Assembly (NCBI RefSeq): GCF_000968015.1
Contig: NZ_LACH01000026.1
Coordinates: forward strand, 1-64,000
Direction: 5' to 3'
Origin: Pseudomonas fluorescens
Lineage (GTDB): Bacteria > Pseudomonadota > Gammaproteobacteria > Pseudomonadales > Pseudomonadaceae
Length of the DNA stretch: 64,000 nucleotides
Numbering within the stretch: position 1 is the first letter of the stretch; the number at the start of each line of letters is the position of its first letter. The translations under genes and the position numbers were made by a program. The notes beneath the pieces are model-generated. The model was not told where the DNA came from. It ran no database searches and was given only the letters and a program-made list of their open reading frames with translations. This document shows, in pieces, positions 18,037 through 26,669 of the stretch.

Positions 18037-18882
18037 ATGGCTTTGACAGTAAACACCAACACTACTTCGCTGAATGTTCAGAAGAACCTGAACCGTGCTT
18101 CCGACGCTCTGTCGACTTCGATGACTCGCTTGTCTTCCGGCCTGAAAATCAACAGCGCCAAAGACGACGCCGCCGGCCTGCAAATCGCGACCCGTATGAC
18201 CTCGCAGATCCGTGGTCAGACCATGGCTATCAAAAACGCCAACGACGGTGTTTCGATCGCTCAGACCGCTGAAGGCGCTCTGCAAGAGTCGTCCAACATT
18301 CTGCAACGTATGCGTGAAATCGCAGTTCAGTCGCGCAACGACTCCAACGGCACTGCTGACCGTACCGCTCTGGACAAAGAATACCAACAGTCGATCGCTG
18401 AACTGACCCGTATTGCCAAATCCACCAACCTGAACGGCAAGGCACTGATCGACAGCACCGCTGGCGTGATGGAGTTCCAGGTCGGTGCGGGTACTACTTC
18501 CGACAACCAGATCACCCTGACCCTGTCGACCAGCTTTGACGCCAGCGCCCTGGGCATGACCGGTACTACCATCTCCGGTGTTTCCAACGCAGCCAACCAC
18601 TCGGCAGTACTGTCGGCTATCTCGGCCATCGACCTTGCACTGTCGAACATCAACTCCACTCGTGCTGACCTCGGTGCTGCTCAAAACCGTTTCTCCACCA
18701 CCATCTCCAACCTGCAGAACATCAACGAAAACGCCGAAGCTGCACGTAGCCGCGTACAAGATACCGACTTCGCTTCTGAAACTGCACAGCTGACCAAGCA
18801 ACAAACTCTGCAACAAGCTTCCACCGCAGTTCTGGCTCAGGCCAACCAACTGCCATCCGCTGTACTGAAACTGCTTCAGTAA
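18037..18882 (+). CDS. fliC: Flagellin
   Basis: The filament subunit, 281 residues. The conserved D0/D1 N-terminus is MALTVNTNTTSLNVQKNLNR and the C-terminus ends ANQLPSAVLKLLQ. The surface-exposed middle (about 170-200) is very short compared with P. aeruginosa or enteric flagellins, so few sites remain for glycans; several Ser/Thr lie in TTSDNQITLTLSTSFDASAL. The frame is open upstream to 17974, but the ATG at 18037 has a GAGGA site and gives the canonical start. It is transcribed from the sigma28 promoter upstream. Confidence 0.97.
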   Translation: MALTVNTNTTSLNVQKNLNRASDALSTSMTRLSSGLKINSAKDDAAGLQIATRMTSQIRGQTMAIKNANDGVSIAQTAEGALQESSNILQRMREIAVQSRNDSNGTADRTALDKEYQQSIAELTRIAKSTNLNGKALIDSTAGVMEFQVGAGTTSDNQITLTLSTSFDASALGMTGTTISGVSNAANHSAVLSAISAIDLALSNINSTRADLGAAQNRFSTTISNLQNINENAEAARSRVQDTDFASETAQLTKQQTLQQASTAVLAQANQLPSAVLKLLQ

Positions 18883-18899
18883 TAGCCGGATGAGTTTTG

Positions 18900-18935
18900 G
18901 CGGGGGAGTGCGCACGCGCGCTCTCTCGCTTTTTT
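18900..18935 (+). terminator. Probable terminator after fliC
   Basis: A GC-rich imperfect hairpin of about ten pairs (GCGC and GAG/CTC blocks around an ACGC loop, one mismatch) ends in six T at 18930-18935, between fliC and flaG. It would allow high flagellin transcription with partial read-through. Confidence 0.65.
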
Positions 18936-18954
18936 AGTTTAAGAGGTGATGGAC

Positions 18955-19320
18955 ATGGATATGAGCGTGAAGCTGAACTTGTCTTATCCAGCTGCAAAAC
19001 CGGCAACGACTGTTGCTGACAAGCCGGCGGAAAAGCCTCGAGCCGATGCTGCCGCAGTGGCAACGGTCAAGGATGAGCCAAAAGACGCGGTAACCGAGCA
19101 GGACCAACTGAAGATGGCCGTTCAGGAAATTGAAAAGTTCGTTCAATCGGTCAAGCGCAATCTGGAGTTCTCGATCGATGAGCCTTCAGGCAAAGTAATT
19201 GTCAGAGTGATTGCCAGCGACTCGGGTGAAGTGGTTCGCCAAATCCCCAACGAAGAAGTACTCAAGCTGGCTAATAGTTTGAATGATGCAAGCAGTCTGC
19301 TGTTCAGCGCTAAAGCCTGA
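18955..19320 (+). CDS. flaG: FlaG family protein
   Basis: A 121-residue FlaG protein, thought to influence flagellar filament length. The family part is C-terminal (about 50-120), containing EIEKFVQSVKRNLEFSIDE and VVRQIPNEEVLKLAN. The N-terminus is Ala/Lys/Asp-rich and probably disordered. GTG 18946, ATG 18949, ATG 18955 and ATG 18961 are all in frame; 18955 is best placed behind AAGAGG (18941-18946). Confidence 0.88.
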   Translation: MDMSVKLNLSYPAAKPATTVADKPAEKPRADAAAVATVKDEPKDAVTEQDQLKMAVQEIEKFVQSVKRNLEFSIDEPSGKVIVRVIASDSGEVVRQIPNEEVLKLANSLNDASSLLFSAKA

Positions 19321-19402
19321 CAGCTGGCACGAATTTTGTTGCTATGTTCTTTTGGGCGTTGTAATGGTCAAAAGGCCGGCGACACACTGAAGGGAGTTCC
19401 AC

Positions 19403-20845
19403 ATGGCAAGTCCAATTCTACCGGGGCTGGGGTTAGGCTCCGGCCTTGACACCGGTGCTATCGTCAAAGCTTTGGTTGATGCTGACAAAGCGGCCAAGCA
19501 GAGTCAGATCAACCGGCAGACGGCCACCAATACCTCGCAGATTTCCGGCGTCGGGACCCTCAAGAGTGTCCTCGCGAATTTCCAGACCGCGATCAAAAAC
19601 CTCGGGGATACGAAGACCCCGCAGTTCCTGGGTTACACCGCCACGAGTTCCGATCCCAAAGTACTGACCTCTGTCGCCAGCAACTCGGCGGTCAACGGTA
19701 CTTATGTCATCAAGGTCAACAATCTCGCGACCTCGTCGAAAGTGGCGACTGCCGCATTTGTCGGCGGTCCTAGCAGTGCCATTCCGAGTGGTACGCTCAA
19801 TATCACTCAAAATGGCATTTCCCGTCCTGTCGACATTCCCGCCGGCGCCACCCTGCAATCGGTACGGGATGCGATCAACACCCAGCAAGGCGCCAATGGC
19901 TTCAGTGCCAACATTGTCACTGACTCCTTCGGCTCTCGTTTAGTGATGGGGTCCACTGTTACCGGTGCAGGTTCCGATATCACGCTCAGTGGTATTACCG
20001 GTCTGGAAATCACCGCGGGCCAGAAAATGGGTGCCACGCCTACAGCGGCCTCGGCCGGTGCGATCGGTGAACTCGCTGTGGACGCGAGCTTCACGGTTGA
20101 CGGACTGGCGATCACCAGCAAATCCAATGCCGTGAGTGACGCCATTTCTGGTTTGACACTGAATCTGGTGGCGGGTGGTGGAGCGACATCCACTGTGACG
20201 GTCGGGCCGAACAGTGACGGTTTGAAAAAATCGATCCAAGCCTTCGTCGACGCTTACAACCAGGTTGTCACCAGCGTCAATACGCTGACCAAGCCCTCCC
20301 TGGATTCAAATGGCAAGCCAACCATTGCCGCGGCATTGACCGGTGACTCGCTGGCTCGGGGCATCCTGGCGTCGATCCGTGAACCGTTGGCCACTACGGG
20401 TGCAGGCGACAAGCTGACCGTACTTTCACAGTTGGGTATTACCACCAACCAGAAAACCGGCGCGCTCGATTTTGACAGCACCAAGTTCTCTGCAGCTATG
20501 GATACGCAGAAGCTGGGTGGTGAGGTTCAAAAGCTGTTCCTGGGTGATCCAGCGGCGACCGGTAATGCGGCCATGGGGCTGCTGGAACGAATGAATGCGG
20601 TGATTACGCCTTATACCGTCACTGGTAGCGAAGGCATCCTTGATGCGCGTTCGACCAGCTTGGCGAAGGCCAAAACCAACCTGGCCAGCCAGCAGGAGGC
20701 ACTGGATCGTCGGATCGCGACGCTGACCGAGGTGCTGACCAAGAAGTACAACGCCATGGACACCCTGGTCGGTAAGCTAAAGGCTACTGCCAGCAACATT
20801 ACCTCGATGTTCGAGGCGATGAACGCGCAGAAAAACGCCTCATAA
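19403..20845 (+). CDS. fliD: Flagellar filament cap protein
   Basis: HAP2, the cap at the filament tip that assists flagellin folding; it can also be an adhesin. It has 480 residues with FliD_N (from ILPGLGLGSGLDTGAIV, residues 4-20) and FliD_C (about 230-465) domains, both ends predicted to be coiled-coil. A GAAGGGAG site precedes the ATG. A clear terminator follows. Confidence 0.95.
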   Translation: MASPILPGLGLGSGLDTGAIVKALVDADKAAKQSQINRQTATNTSQISGVGTLKSVLANFQTAIKNLGDTKTPQFLGYTATSSDPKVLTSVASNSAVNGTYVIKVNNLATSSKVATAAFVGGPSSAIPSGTLNITQNGISRPVDIPAGATLQSVRDAINTQQGANGFSANIVTDSFGSRLVMGSTVTGAGSDITLSGITGLEITAGQKMGATPTAASAGAIGELAVDASFTVDGLAITSKSNAVSDAISGLTLNLVAGGGATSTVTVGPNSDGLKKSIQAFVDAYNQVVTSVNTLTKPSLDSNGKPTIAAALTGDSLARGILASIREPLATTGAGDKLTVLSQLGITTNQKTGALDFDSTKFSAAMDTQKLGGEVQKLFLGDPAATGNAAMGLLERMNAVITPYTVTGSEGILDARSTSLAKAKTNLASQQEALDRRIATLTEVLTKKYNAMDTLVGKLKATASNITSMFEAMNAQKNAS

Positions 20846-20860
20846 GTGCACAAACGCCAA

Positions 20861-20897
20861 AAGCCCGGCAGCGGATTCCGCTTGTCGGGCTTTTTTT
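20861..20897 (+). terminator. Rho-independent terminator after fliD
   Basis: A stem between AGCCCGGCAGCGG (from 20862) and CCGCTTGTCGGGCT, with a short loop, runs into seven T at 20891-20897. It separates fliD from fliS. Confidence 0.88.
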
Positions 20898-20906
20898 GTT
20901 TCGATC

Positions 20907-20933
20907 TAAAGATTTTTGACGCCGTGTCGATAC
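20907..20933 (+). promoter_or_regulatory. Candidate sigma28 promoter of fliS-fliT
   Basis: TAAA at 20907-20910, 15 bases, then GTCGATAC at 20926-20933, which matches GCCGATAA at six of eight positions with correct spacing. It lies 40 bases before fliS and just after the fliD terminator. Confidence 0.55.
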
Positions 20934-20972
20934 ACTGGCTATACGAATCACAAAGTTTTAATGAGGTAGAAC

Positions 20973-21368
20973 ATGAACCCGATGTTAGCCCTTCGGCAGT
21001 ACCAGAAGATTGGCGCTCAGGCCCAGACTTCCGAAGCCAGCCCCCATCGCCTGGTGCAAATGCTCATGGAGGGTGGTCTGGATCGCATCGCTCAGGCCAA
21101 GGGAGCCATGGAGCGCAAGGATATCCCCAACAAAGGTATTTTCATCGGCAAGGCGATCGGGATCATCGGCGGATTGCGTGAGGGCCTGGACCTGGAAAAC
21201 TCTATTGAGTCTGTGGGTGAGCTGGACAAGCTGTACACCTACATGATGAAGCGTCTGACAGAAGCCAACATCAAAACCGATCCAAAGATTCTCGACGAAG
21301 TCGCTGATTTGCTTCGCACCGTCAAAGACGGCTGGGATGCTATCGCCGCGCCGGGTCCGCAGTTTTAA
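20973..21368 (+). CDS. fliS: Flagellin export chaperone
   Basis: A 131-residue helical-bundle chaperone that binds the C-terminus of FliC and prevents premature polymerisation. The family pattern is clear in LALRQYQKIGAQAQTSEASP, HRLVQMLMEGGLDRIAQAKG and IIGGLREGLDLEN. It starts at an ATG behind ATGAGGTAGA and is followed closely by fliT. Confidence 0.94.
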   Translation: MNPMLALRQYQKIGAQAQTSEASPHRLVQMLMEGGLDRIAQAKGAMERKDIPNKGIFIGKAIGIIGGLREGLDLENSIESVGELDKLYTYMMKRLTEANIKTDPKILDEVADLLRTVKDGWDAIAAPGPQF

Positions 21369-21378
21369 GGAGATCACC

Positions 21379-21675
21379 ATGAGTCTTGTATTGCAGCGAA
21401 TCGAACAAACCCGTGATGGCCTGGTCGGTGCTTTGGCCGAGCGTAACTGGGAAGCCATTGGTGAATTGGACCTGGCTTGCCGTTCCTGCATGGAAGACGT
21501 CTTGAGTGAAGCTTCGGTGGACGAGGCCGCGTTACGCGATAATCTTGAGGAGCTGTTGGGGGTGTATAAACAGCTTCTTGAGGCCGCTACAGGGGAGCGC
21601 CAAGCGATAGTTGACGAGATGTCGCAGATCCACCAAGCACAGAGCGCGGCAAAGGTTTACCATCTGTTTGGTTAA
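21379..21675 (+). CDS. fliT: FliT-like flagellar chaperone
   Basis: A 98-residue helical protein immediately after fliS, in the place held by FliT, the chaperone for the FliD cap. The sequence is weakly conserved, so the call rests on position, length and helical nature. The ATG at 21379 follows an AAGGAGA site; the frame is open upstream inside fliS but that is not used. Confidence 0.72.
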   Translation: MSLVLQRIEQTRDGLVGALAERNWEAIGELDLACRSCMEDVLSEASVDEAALRDNLEELLGVYKQLLEAATGERQAIVDEMSQIHQAQSAAKVYHLFG

Positions 21676-21847
21676 TTAATCCCCGGTTAATCCAAACATA
21701 GTGCGCCATAAATTTGACTGTGCACGGTTTTTTGACTTAACTAGTGGCTGTTTCCAGATTTCAGGCGTCTACAGGCTCAAAGAGTCTACAAGCGTCTAGC
21801 TTGCCCCAGCATTTGGGCATTGAGTTGACTAGGGAAGTTGCTATTGC

Positions 21848-23323
21848 ATGTGGCGTGAAACCAAAATTCTGCTGATTGATGACGATAGCGTCCGCCGCCG
21901 CGATTTGGCGGTGATTTTAAATTTTCTTGGCGAAGAAAATTTACCCTGCGGTAGCCATGACTGGCAGCAGGCTGTCGGCTCATTGTCATCAAGTCGCGAA
22001 GTAATCTGTGTCCTCATCGGGACGGTCAATGCTCCTGGCGCACTTACGGGCCTGTTAAAGACACTCTCAACCTGGGATGAGTTCCTTCCGGTTTTGTTGA
22101 TGGGCGATAATTCTTCCGTTGACTTGCCAGAAGACCAGCGTCGTCGAGTGCTTTCGACCCTCGAAATGCCGCCCAGCTACAGCAAATTGCTCGACTCCCT
22201 GCACCGTGCCCAGGTCTATCGCGAGATGTACGACCAGGCCCGCGAGCGCGGTCGTCACCGTGAGCCCAATCTTTTCCGCAGTCTTGTCGGCACCAGCCGG
22301 GCGATTCAACACGTTCGTCAGATGATGCAGCAAGTCGCCGACACCGACGCCAGTGTGCTGATCCTCGGTGAGTCCGGGACCGGCAAGGAAGTGGTCGCGC
22401 GCAACCTGCACTATCACTCCAAACGTCGTGACGCGCCGTTCGTACCGGTCAACTGCGGGGCGATCCCGGCCGAGTTGCTGGAAAGCGAACTGTTTGGCCA
22501 CGAGAAGGGCGCCTTCACTGGGGCAATCACCAGCCGCGCAGGGCGTTTCGAACTGGCCAATGGCGGCACGCTGTTCCTCGATGAGATCGGCGACATGCCG
22601 CTGCCGATGCAGGTCAAGTTGCTGCGCGTATTGCAGGAACGCACCTTCGAGCGCGTGGGCAGCAACAAGACCCAAAGCGTCGATGTGCGGATCATTGCGG
22701 CGACCCACAAGAATCTCGAAAGCATGATCGAGATCGGCACCTTCCGCGAAGACTTGTACTACCGCCTGAACGTGTTCCCTATCGAAATGGCGCCACTGCG
22801 CGAGCGTGTCGAAGACATTCCGCTGCTGATGAACGAGTTGATCTCGCGCATGGAGCACGAGAAGCGTGGTTCGATCCGTTTCAATTCCGCAGCGATCATG
22901 TCGCTGTGCCGCCACGGCTGGCCGGGCAACGTCCGCGAACTCGCCAACCTGGTGGAGCGCATGGCAATCATGCATCCGTACGGGGTGATCGGCGTGGTCG
23001 AGTTGCCGAAGAAATTCCGTTACGTAGATGATGAAGACGAGCAACTGGTCGACAGCTTGCGCAGCGATCTTGAAGAGCGCGTGGCCATCAACGGTCATGC
23101 ACCGGACTTCTCTGCCGGCGCCATGCTGCCGCCGGAAGGTCTGGACCTGAAGGACTACCTCGGTGGTCTGGAACAAGGTCTGATTCAGCAGGCGCTGGAT
23201 GATGCCAATGGCATCGTTGCGCGCGCCGCCGAACGCCTGCGCATTCGTCGCACCACACTGGTGGAAAAGATGCGCAAGTACGGCATGAGCCGTCGTGATG
23301 GAGATGAACAGGCGGATGATTGA
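21848..23323 (+). CDS. fleQ: Master flagellar regulator, sigma54 activator
   Basis: A 491-residue enhancer-binding protein that activates class II flagellar genes with RpoN; in P. aeruginosa it also binds c-di-GMP and represses exopolysaccharide genes. The N-terminal receiver-like domain lacks the phospho-acceptor: the position expected for Asp falls in [13 protein letters not shown], as is usual in FleQ. The AAA+ domain has Walker A GESGTGKE at residues 174-181 and the sigma54-contact loop GAFTGA at 221-226. The C-terminal Fis-type HTH is about 440-485. FleN, encoded at 47.7 kb, is its anti-activator. The upstream 170 bases show three GTCTA repeats but no obvious sigma54 promoter. Confidence 0.96.
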   Translation: MWRETKILLIDDDSVRRRDLAVILNFLGEENLPCGSHDWQQAVGSLSSSREVICVLIGTVNAPGALTGLLKTLSTWDEFLPVLLMGDNSSVDLPEDQRRRVLSTLEMPPSYSKLLDSLHRAQVYREMYDQARERGRHREPNLFRSLVGTSRAIQHVRQMMQQVADTDASVLILGESGTGKEVVARNLHYHSKRRDAPFVPVNCGAIPAELLESELFGHEKGAFTGAITSRAGRFELANGGTLFLDEIGDMPLPMQVKLLRVLQERTFERVGSNKTQSVDVRIIAATHKNLESMIEIGTFREDLYYRLNVFPIEMAPLRERVEDIPLLMNELISRMEHEKRGSIRFNSAAIMSLCRHGWPGNVRELANLVERMAIMHPYGVIGVVELPKKFRYVDDEDEQLVDSLRSDLEERVAINGHAPDFSAGAMLPPEGLDLKDYLGGLEQGLIQQALDDANGIVARAAERLRIRRTTLVEKMRKYGMSRRDGDEQADD

Positions 23324-23364
23324 CGCCTGTTTTTCAAGTCCTTCATTTGTAGGCGGTTTTTTTT

Positions 23365-23380
23365 AGGCACGGGTATTGCT
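23365..23380 (+). promoter_or_regulatory. Sigma54 promoter of fleSR
   Basis: AGGCAC-GGGTA-TTGCT has the invariant GG and GC at -24 and -12 with correct spacing, 54 bases before fleS. FleQ-RpoN control of fleSR is established in P. aeruginosa. Confidence 0.82.
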
Positions 23381-23433
23381 ACATCCCTCGCAACGTTCCG
23401 TTTAACTGACGGTCAGCCAAGCGAGAGAGCACA

Positions 23434-24657
23434 ATGCCCCAAGCCGCCCAGATGTCTCCTGTCCCTGACGCGTCGGGACAACCGTCGTCCGTAGAGCAGG
23501 CGAGCCGGCTTGGCCTTGAGCAGGCGTTTGCACTGTTCAGCCAGATGTCGAGTCAATTGACCGATTCCTACAGCATGCTCGAAGCCCGGGTCACCGAGCT
23601 CAAGGGCGAGCTGGCAGTGGTCAGTGCTCAGCGTATGCAGGAGCTGGCGGAAAAAGAACGCCTGGCCAACCGGCTACAAAACCTCCTCGATCTGTTGCCC
23701 GGCGGCGTCATCGTCATCGACGCCCAAGGCATCGTGCGCGAAGCCAACCCCGCTGCCTGCGAACTGCTCGGTCTGCCCCTTGAAGGCGAACTGTGGCGTC
23801 ATGTCATTGCCCGCTGCTTTGCGCCCCGTGAAGACGACGGTCACGAAATCTCGCTTAAGGACGGTCGGCGTTTGTCGATCTCTACTCGCTCGCTGGATGC
23901 CGAGCCCGGACAGTTGGTGTTGCTCAACGACCTGACTGAAACCCGTCATCTGCAAGATCAACTGGCCCGCCACGAACGACTCTCGTCCCTCGGCCGAATG
24001 GTCGCTTCGCTGGCTCATCAGATTCGTACCCCTTTGTCCGCCGCCTTGCTCTACGCCAGTCATTTGACTGAGCAAGCGTTGCCGGTCGAGACCCAGCAGC
24101 GTTTTGCCGGGCGCCTGAAAGAGCGTCTGCATGAGTTGGAGCATCAGGTTCGCGACATGCTGGTGTTTGCGCGCGGCGAGCTGCCGCTGACCGATCGCGT
24201 CACACCCAAAATGCTGATGCAGTCGCTGCAGGCAGCCGCGCTGACCCATGTGCAGGGCCTGCCGATTCGCTGGCAGTGCGACAGTCATTCCGGCGAGTTG
24301 CTGTGCAATCGTGACACGCTGGTCGGGGCGATTCTGAACCTGATCGAGAACGCCATCCAGGCCAGCGCCGGCGATGTGCGTTTGAAAGTCCATTTCTATA
24401 CCCGAGACAACAACCTGCGCGTATCTGTCAGTGACAGCGGTAGCGGCATCGATACGAAAGTACTGGCGCGTCTGGGTGAGCCCTTCTTTACCACTAAAAC
24501 CACCGGAACCGGCCTCGGCCTGACCGTGGTCAAGGCAGTTACGCGTGCTCATCAAGGAGAATTGCAGCTGCGCTCGCGGCTCGGTCGCGGCACGTGTGCG
24601 CAGGTCATCCTGCCGCTTTTTTCTGGTGAGAAGCCCAGCGCTCTGGGAGCGGAGTGA
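23434..24657 (+). CDS. fleS: Flagellar sensor histidine kinase
   Basis: A 407-residue cytoplasmic kinase; no membrane segment is visible. Order: N-terminal helical region, PAS domain (about 88-185, GGVIVIDAQGIVREANPAAC), HisKA with H-box SLAHQIRTPLSAALL near residue 193, and HATPase with N-box LNLIENAIQA and G-boxes SDSGSGID and GTGLGLTVV. It phosphorylates FleR, which activates class III genes. fleR follows with overlapping ends. Confidence 0.95.
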   Translation: MPQAAQMSPVPDASGQPSSVEQASRLGLEQAFALFSQMSSQLTDSYSMLEARVTELKGELAVVSAQRMQELAEKERLANRLQNLLDLLPGGVIVIDAQGIVREANPAACELLGLPLEGELWRHVIARCFAPREDDGHEISLKDGRRLSISTRSLDAEPGQLVLLNDLTETRHLQDQLARHERLSSLGRMVASLAHQIRTPLSAALLYASHLTEQALPVETQQRFAGRLKERLHELEHQVRDMLVFARGELPLTDRVTPKMLMQSLQAAALTHVQGLPIRWQCDSHSGELLCNRDTLVGAILNLIENAIQASAGDVRLKVHFYTRDNNLRVSVSDSGSGIDTKVLARLGEPFFTTKTTGTGLGLTVVKAVTRAHQGELQLRSRLGRGTCAQVILPLFSGEKPSALGAE

Positions 24658-24662
24658 AGGAC

Positions 24663-26048
24663 ATGGCAATCAAGGTTTTACTGGTCGAGGATGACCGCGC
24701 GCTACGCGAAGCACTGGCCGATACGCTGCTGCTCGCCGGGCACGACTACACGGCGGTAGGTTCGGCAGAAGAAGCATTGGCGGCGGTCGGTAATGAGGCG
24801 TTCAACCTTGTGCTGAGTGACGTCAACATGCCGGGCATGGACGGCCATCAACTGCTCGGATTGCTGCGCACTCGTCAGCCGCAGTTGCCGGTGTTGCTGA
24901 TGACGGCTCACGGCGCCGTGGAGCGGGCAGTCGATGCGATGCGCCAAGGCGCGGCGGATTACCTGGTCAAACCGTTCGAGCCCAAGGCATTGCTCGATCT
25001 GGTGGCGCGTCATGCGCTGGGCAGCCTCGGCGCGACCGAGGGCGAGGGGCCTGTAGCGTTCGAGCCGGCCAGTGCGCAATTGCTGGAATTGGCCGCACGG
25101 GTGGCGCGCAGTGATTCAACGGTGTTGATCTCCGGTGAGTCCGGGACCGGTAAAGAAGTGCTGGCGCGTTACATTCATCAGCACTCCCATCGCGCCAGTC
25201 AGCCGTTCATTGCGATCAACTGCGCAGCCATCCCCGACAACATGCTCGAAGCCACGTTATTCGGTCACGAAAAGGGCTCGTTCACCGGCGCCATCGCGGC
25301 ACAGGCCGGCAAGTTCGAACAGGCTGATGGCGGGACTATCCTGCTCGACGAAATTTCCGAAATGCCCCTCGGGCTCCAGGCTAAGTTGCTGCGGGTTTTG
25401 CAAGAGCGCGAAGTCGAGCGGGTCGGCGCACGCAAGCCGATCACGCTGGACATTCGGGTCGTGGCAACCACCAATCGTGACCTGGCGGGTGAAGTGGCGG
25501 CGGGGCGTTTTCGCGAAGACCTCTACTATCGCCTGTCGGTGTTTCCGCTGGCCTGGCGTCCGTTGCGCGAACGTACCGCCGACATCCTGCCATTGGCCGA
25601 GCGTCTTTTGGCCAAGTACGTCAATAAAATGAAGCATGCCGCGGCAAAGCTGTCGCCCGAGGCTCAGGCGTGCCTGATCGGTTATCCATGGCCGGGTAAT
25701 GTGCGTGAGCTGGATAACGCGATTCAGCGTGCCTTGATTCTGCAGCAGGGCGGATTGATACAGCCTGAGGATTTCTGCCTGGCCGGGCCTGTGGCGTGTG
25801 CGCCGTTGCCGGCATTGGCGCCGACGACTGTACGCGCAGTAGAAGTCGACGCCGAATCGGCGGGCGCCCTCGGCGATGACCTGCGTCGCCGTGAGTTCCA
25901 GATGATTATCGACACCTTGCGCTCCGAGCGCGGTCGTCGCAAAGAAGCCGCCGAGCGGCTGGGCATCAGTCCACGCACCTTACGCTACAAGCTGGCGCAG
26001 ATGCGTGATGCCGGAATGGACGTGGAAGCTTATTTGTTCGCCACCTGA
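24663..26048 (+). CDS. fleR: Flagellar sigma54 response regulator
   Basis: A 461-residue activator, phosphorylated by FleS, that works with RpoN on basal body, hook and related genes. The receiver domain has Asp53 in VLSDVNMPGMDG, so unlike FleQ it keeps the acceptor. The AAA+ domain has GESGTGKE and GSFTGA, and the C-terminus a Fis HTH (RRKEAAERLGISPRTLRYK). The ATG at 24663 is chosen over the GTG at 24654 because the former gives the conserved MAIKVLLVEDD start. A REP palindrome follows. Confidence 0.95.
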   Translation: MAIKVLLVEDDRALREALADTLLLAGHDYTAVGSAEEALAAVGNEAFNLVLSDVNMPGMDGHQLLGLLRTRQPQLPVLLMTAHGAVERAVDAMRQGAADYLVKPFEPKALLDLVARHALGSLGATEGEGPVAFEPASAQLLELAARVARSDSTVLISGESGTGKEVLARYIHQHSHRASQPFIAINCAAIPDNMLEATLFGHEKGSFTGAIAAQAGKFEQADGGTILLDEISEMPLGLQAKLLRVLQEREVERVGARKPITLDIRVVATTNRDLAGEVAAGRFREDLYYRLSVFPLAWRPLRERTADILPLAERLLAKYVNKMKHAAAKLSPEAQACLIGYPWPGNVRELDNAIQRALILQQGGLIQPEDFCLAGPVACAPLPALAPTTVRAVEVDAESAGALGDDLRRREFQMIIDTLRSERGRRKEAAERLGISPRTLRYKLAQMRDAGMDVEAYLFAT

Positions 26049-26075
26049 AAGTTGACGAAAGCACACCGATTTAAA

Positions 26076-26164
26076 TGTGGGAGCGAGCCTGCTCGCGAAG
26101 GCGGCATGACAGGTTCATAAATGTCGACTGACACTCCCTCTTCGCGAGCAGGCTCGCTCCCACA
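26076..26164. repeat. REP doublet (REPIN) between fleR and fliE
   Basis: A perfect 25-bp inverted repeat, 26076-26100 with 26140-26164, separated by 39 bases. The arms read TGTGGGAGCGAGCCTGCTCG onward, the common Pseudomonas REP type. It may end fleSR transcription. Confidence 0.9.
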
Positions 26165-26232
26165 ATGGATTTGCGGTGATTCACGGTTAAGGCAAAGCCC
26201 TGGACGGCTTTTGTTTAGAGCGACCACGGAGC

Positions 26233-26248
26233 TGGCACCCTTGTTGCT
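26233..26248 (+). promoter_or_regulatory. Sigma54 promoter of the fliE operon
   Basis: TGGCAC-CCTTG-TTGCT is a perfect match to the sigma54 consensus TGGCAC-N5-TTGCW. It lies 77 bases before fliE and would respond to FleQ and/or FleR. Confidence 0.92.
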
Positions 26249-26325
26249 AACACCTCACTACCCGCCGAGTGAGTGTCAAAAAAATCGCGGGTCGCCAAAG
26301 ACGTAGCTCGTCAAAGAGAGAAGCC

Positions 26326-26655
26326 ATGAGCCAAGGTATTGAATTCAATCGATTGATGCTGGACATGCGTTCCATGCAAATGGATGCCATGTCTGCGTCG
26401 AAATCGACTGCCGCCGTTCCTGAACTGGGTGGCAGCAGCTTTTCCGACATGCTCGGTCAGGCCGTCAATAAAGTGAACGACACCCAGCAGGCGTCCAGTC
26501 AGTTGGCCAGTGCCTTCGAGATCGGCAAGAGCGGCGTCGACCTGACGGACGTGATGATTTCCTCGCAGAAGGCCAGCGTGTCTTTTCAAGCGTTGACCCA
26601 AGTACGCAATAAGCTGGTTCAGGCATACCAAGACATCATGCAGATGCCGGTTTAA
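26326..26655 (+). CDS. fliE: Flagellar hook-basal body complex protein FliE
   Basis: A 109-residue MS ring-rod junction protein and the first exported rod substrate. The C-terminal half ([46 protein letters not shown]) is the conserved part. The frame is open 57 bases upstream, but the ATG at 26326 lies behind GAGAGAAG and gives a standard N-terminus. It starts the fliEFGHIJ operon. Confidence 0.95.
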   Translation: MSQGIEFNRLMLDMRSMQMDAMSASKSTAAVPELGGSSFSDMLGQAVNKVNDTQQASSQLASAFEIGKSGVDLTDVMISSQKASVSFQALTQVRNKLVQAYQDIMQMPV

Positions 26656-26669
26656 GGACGAATTGAGTC

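Noticed and set aside
19325..19340. Sigma54-like box TGGCAC-GAATT-TTGTT before fliD
   Set aside because: The -12 element has GT instead of the conserved GC; the nearby TTGCT is three bases too far. Kept only as a weak possibility.
21767..21798. Three GTCTA repeats upstream of fleQ as a regulator site
   Set aside because: Irregular spacing (17 and 10 bases) and short length; could be chance.
21848..22200. FleQ receiver domain as a damaged gene region
   Set aside because: Loss of the phospho-acceptor Asp is normal for FleQ; the frame and length are intact.
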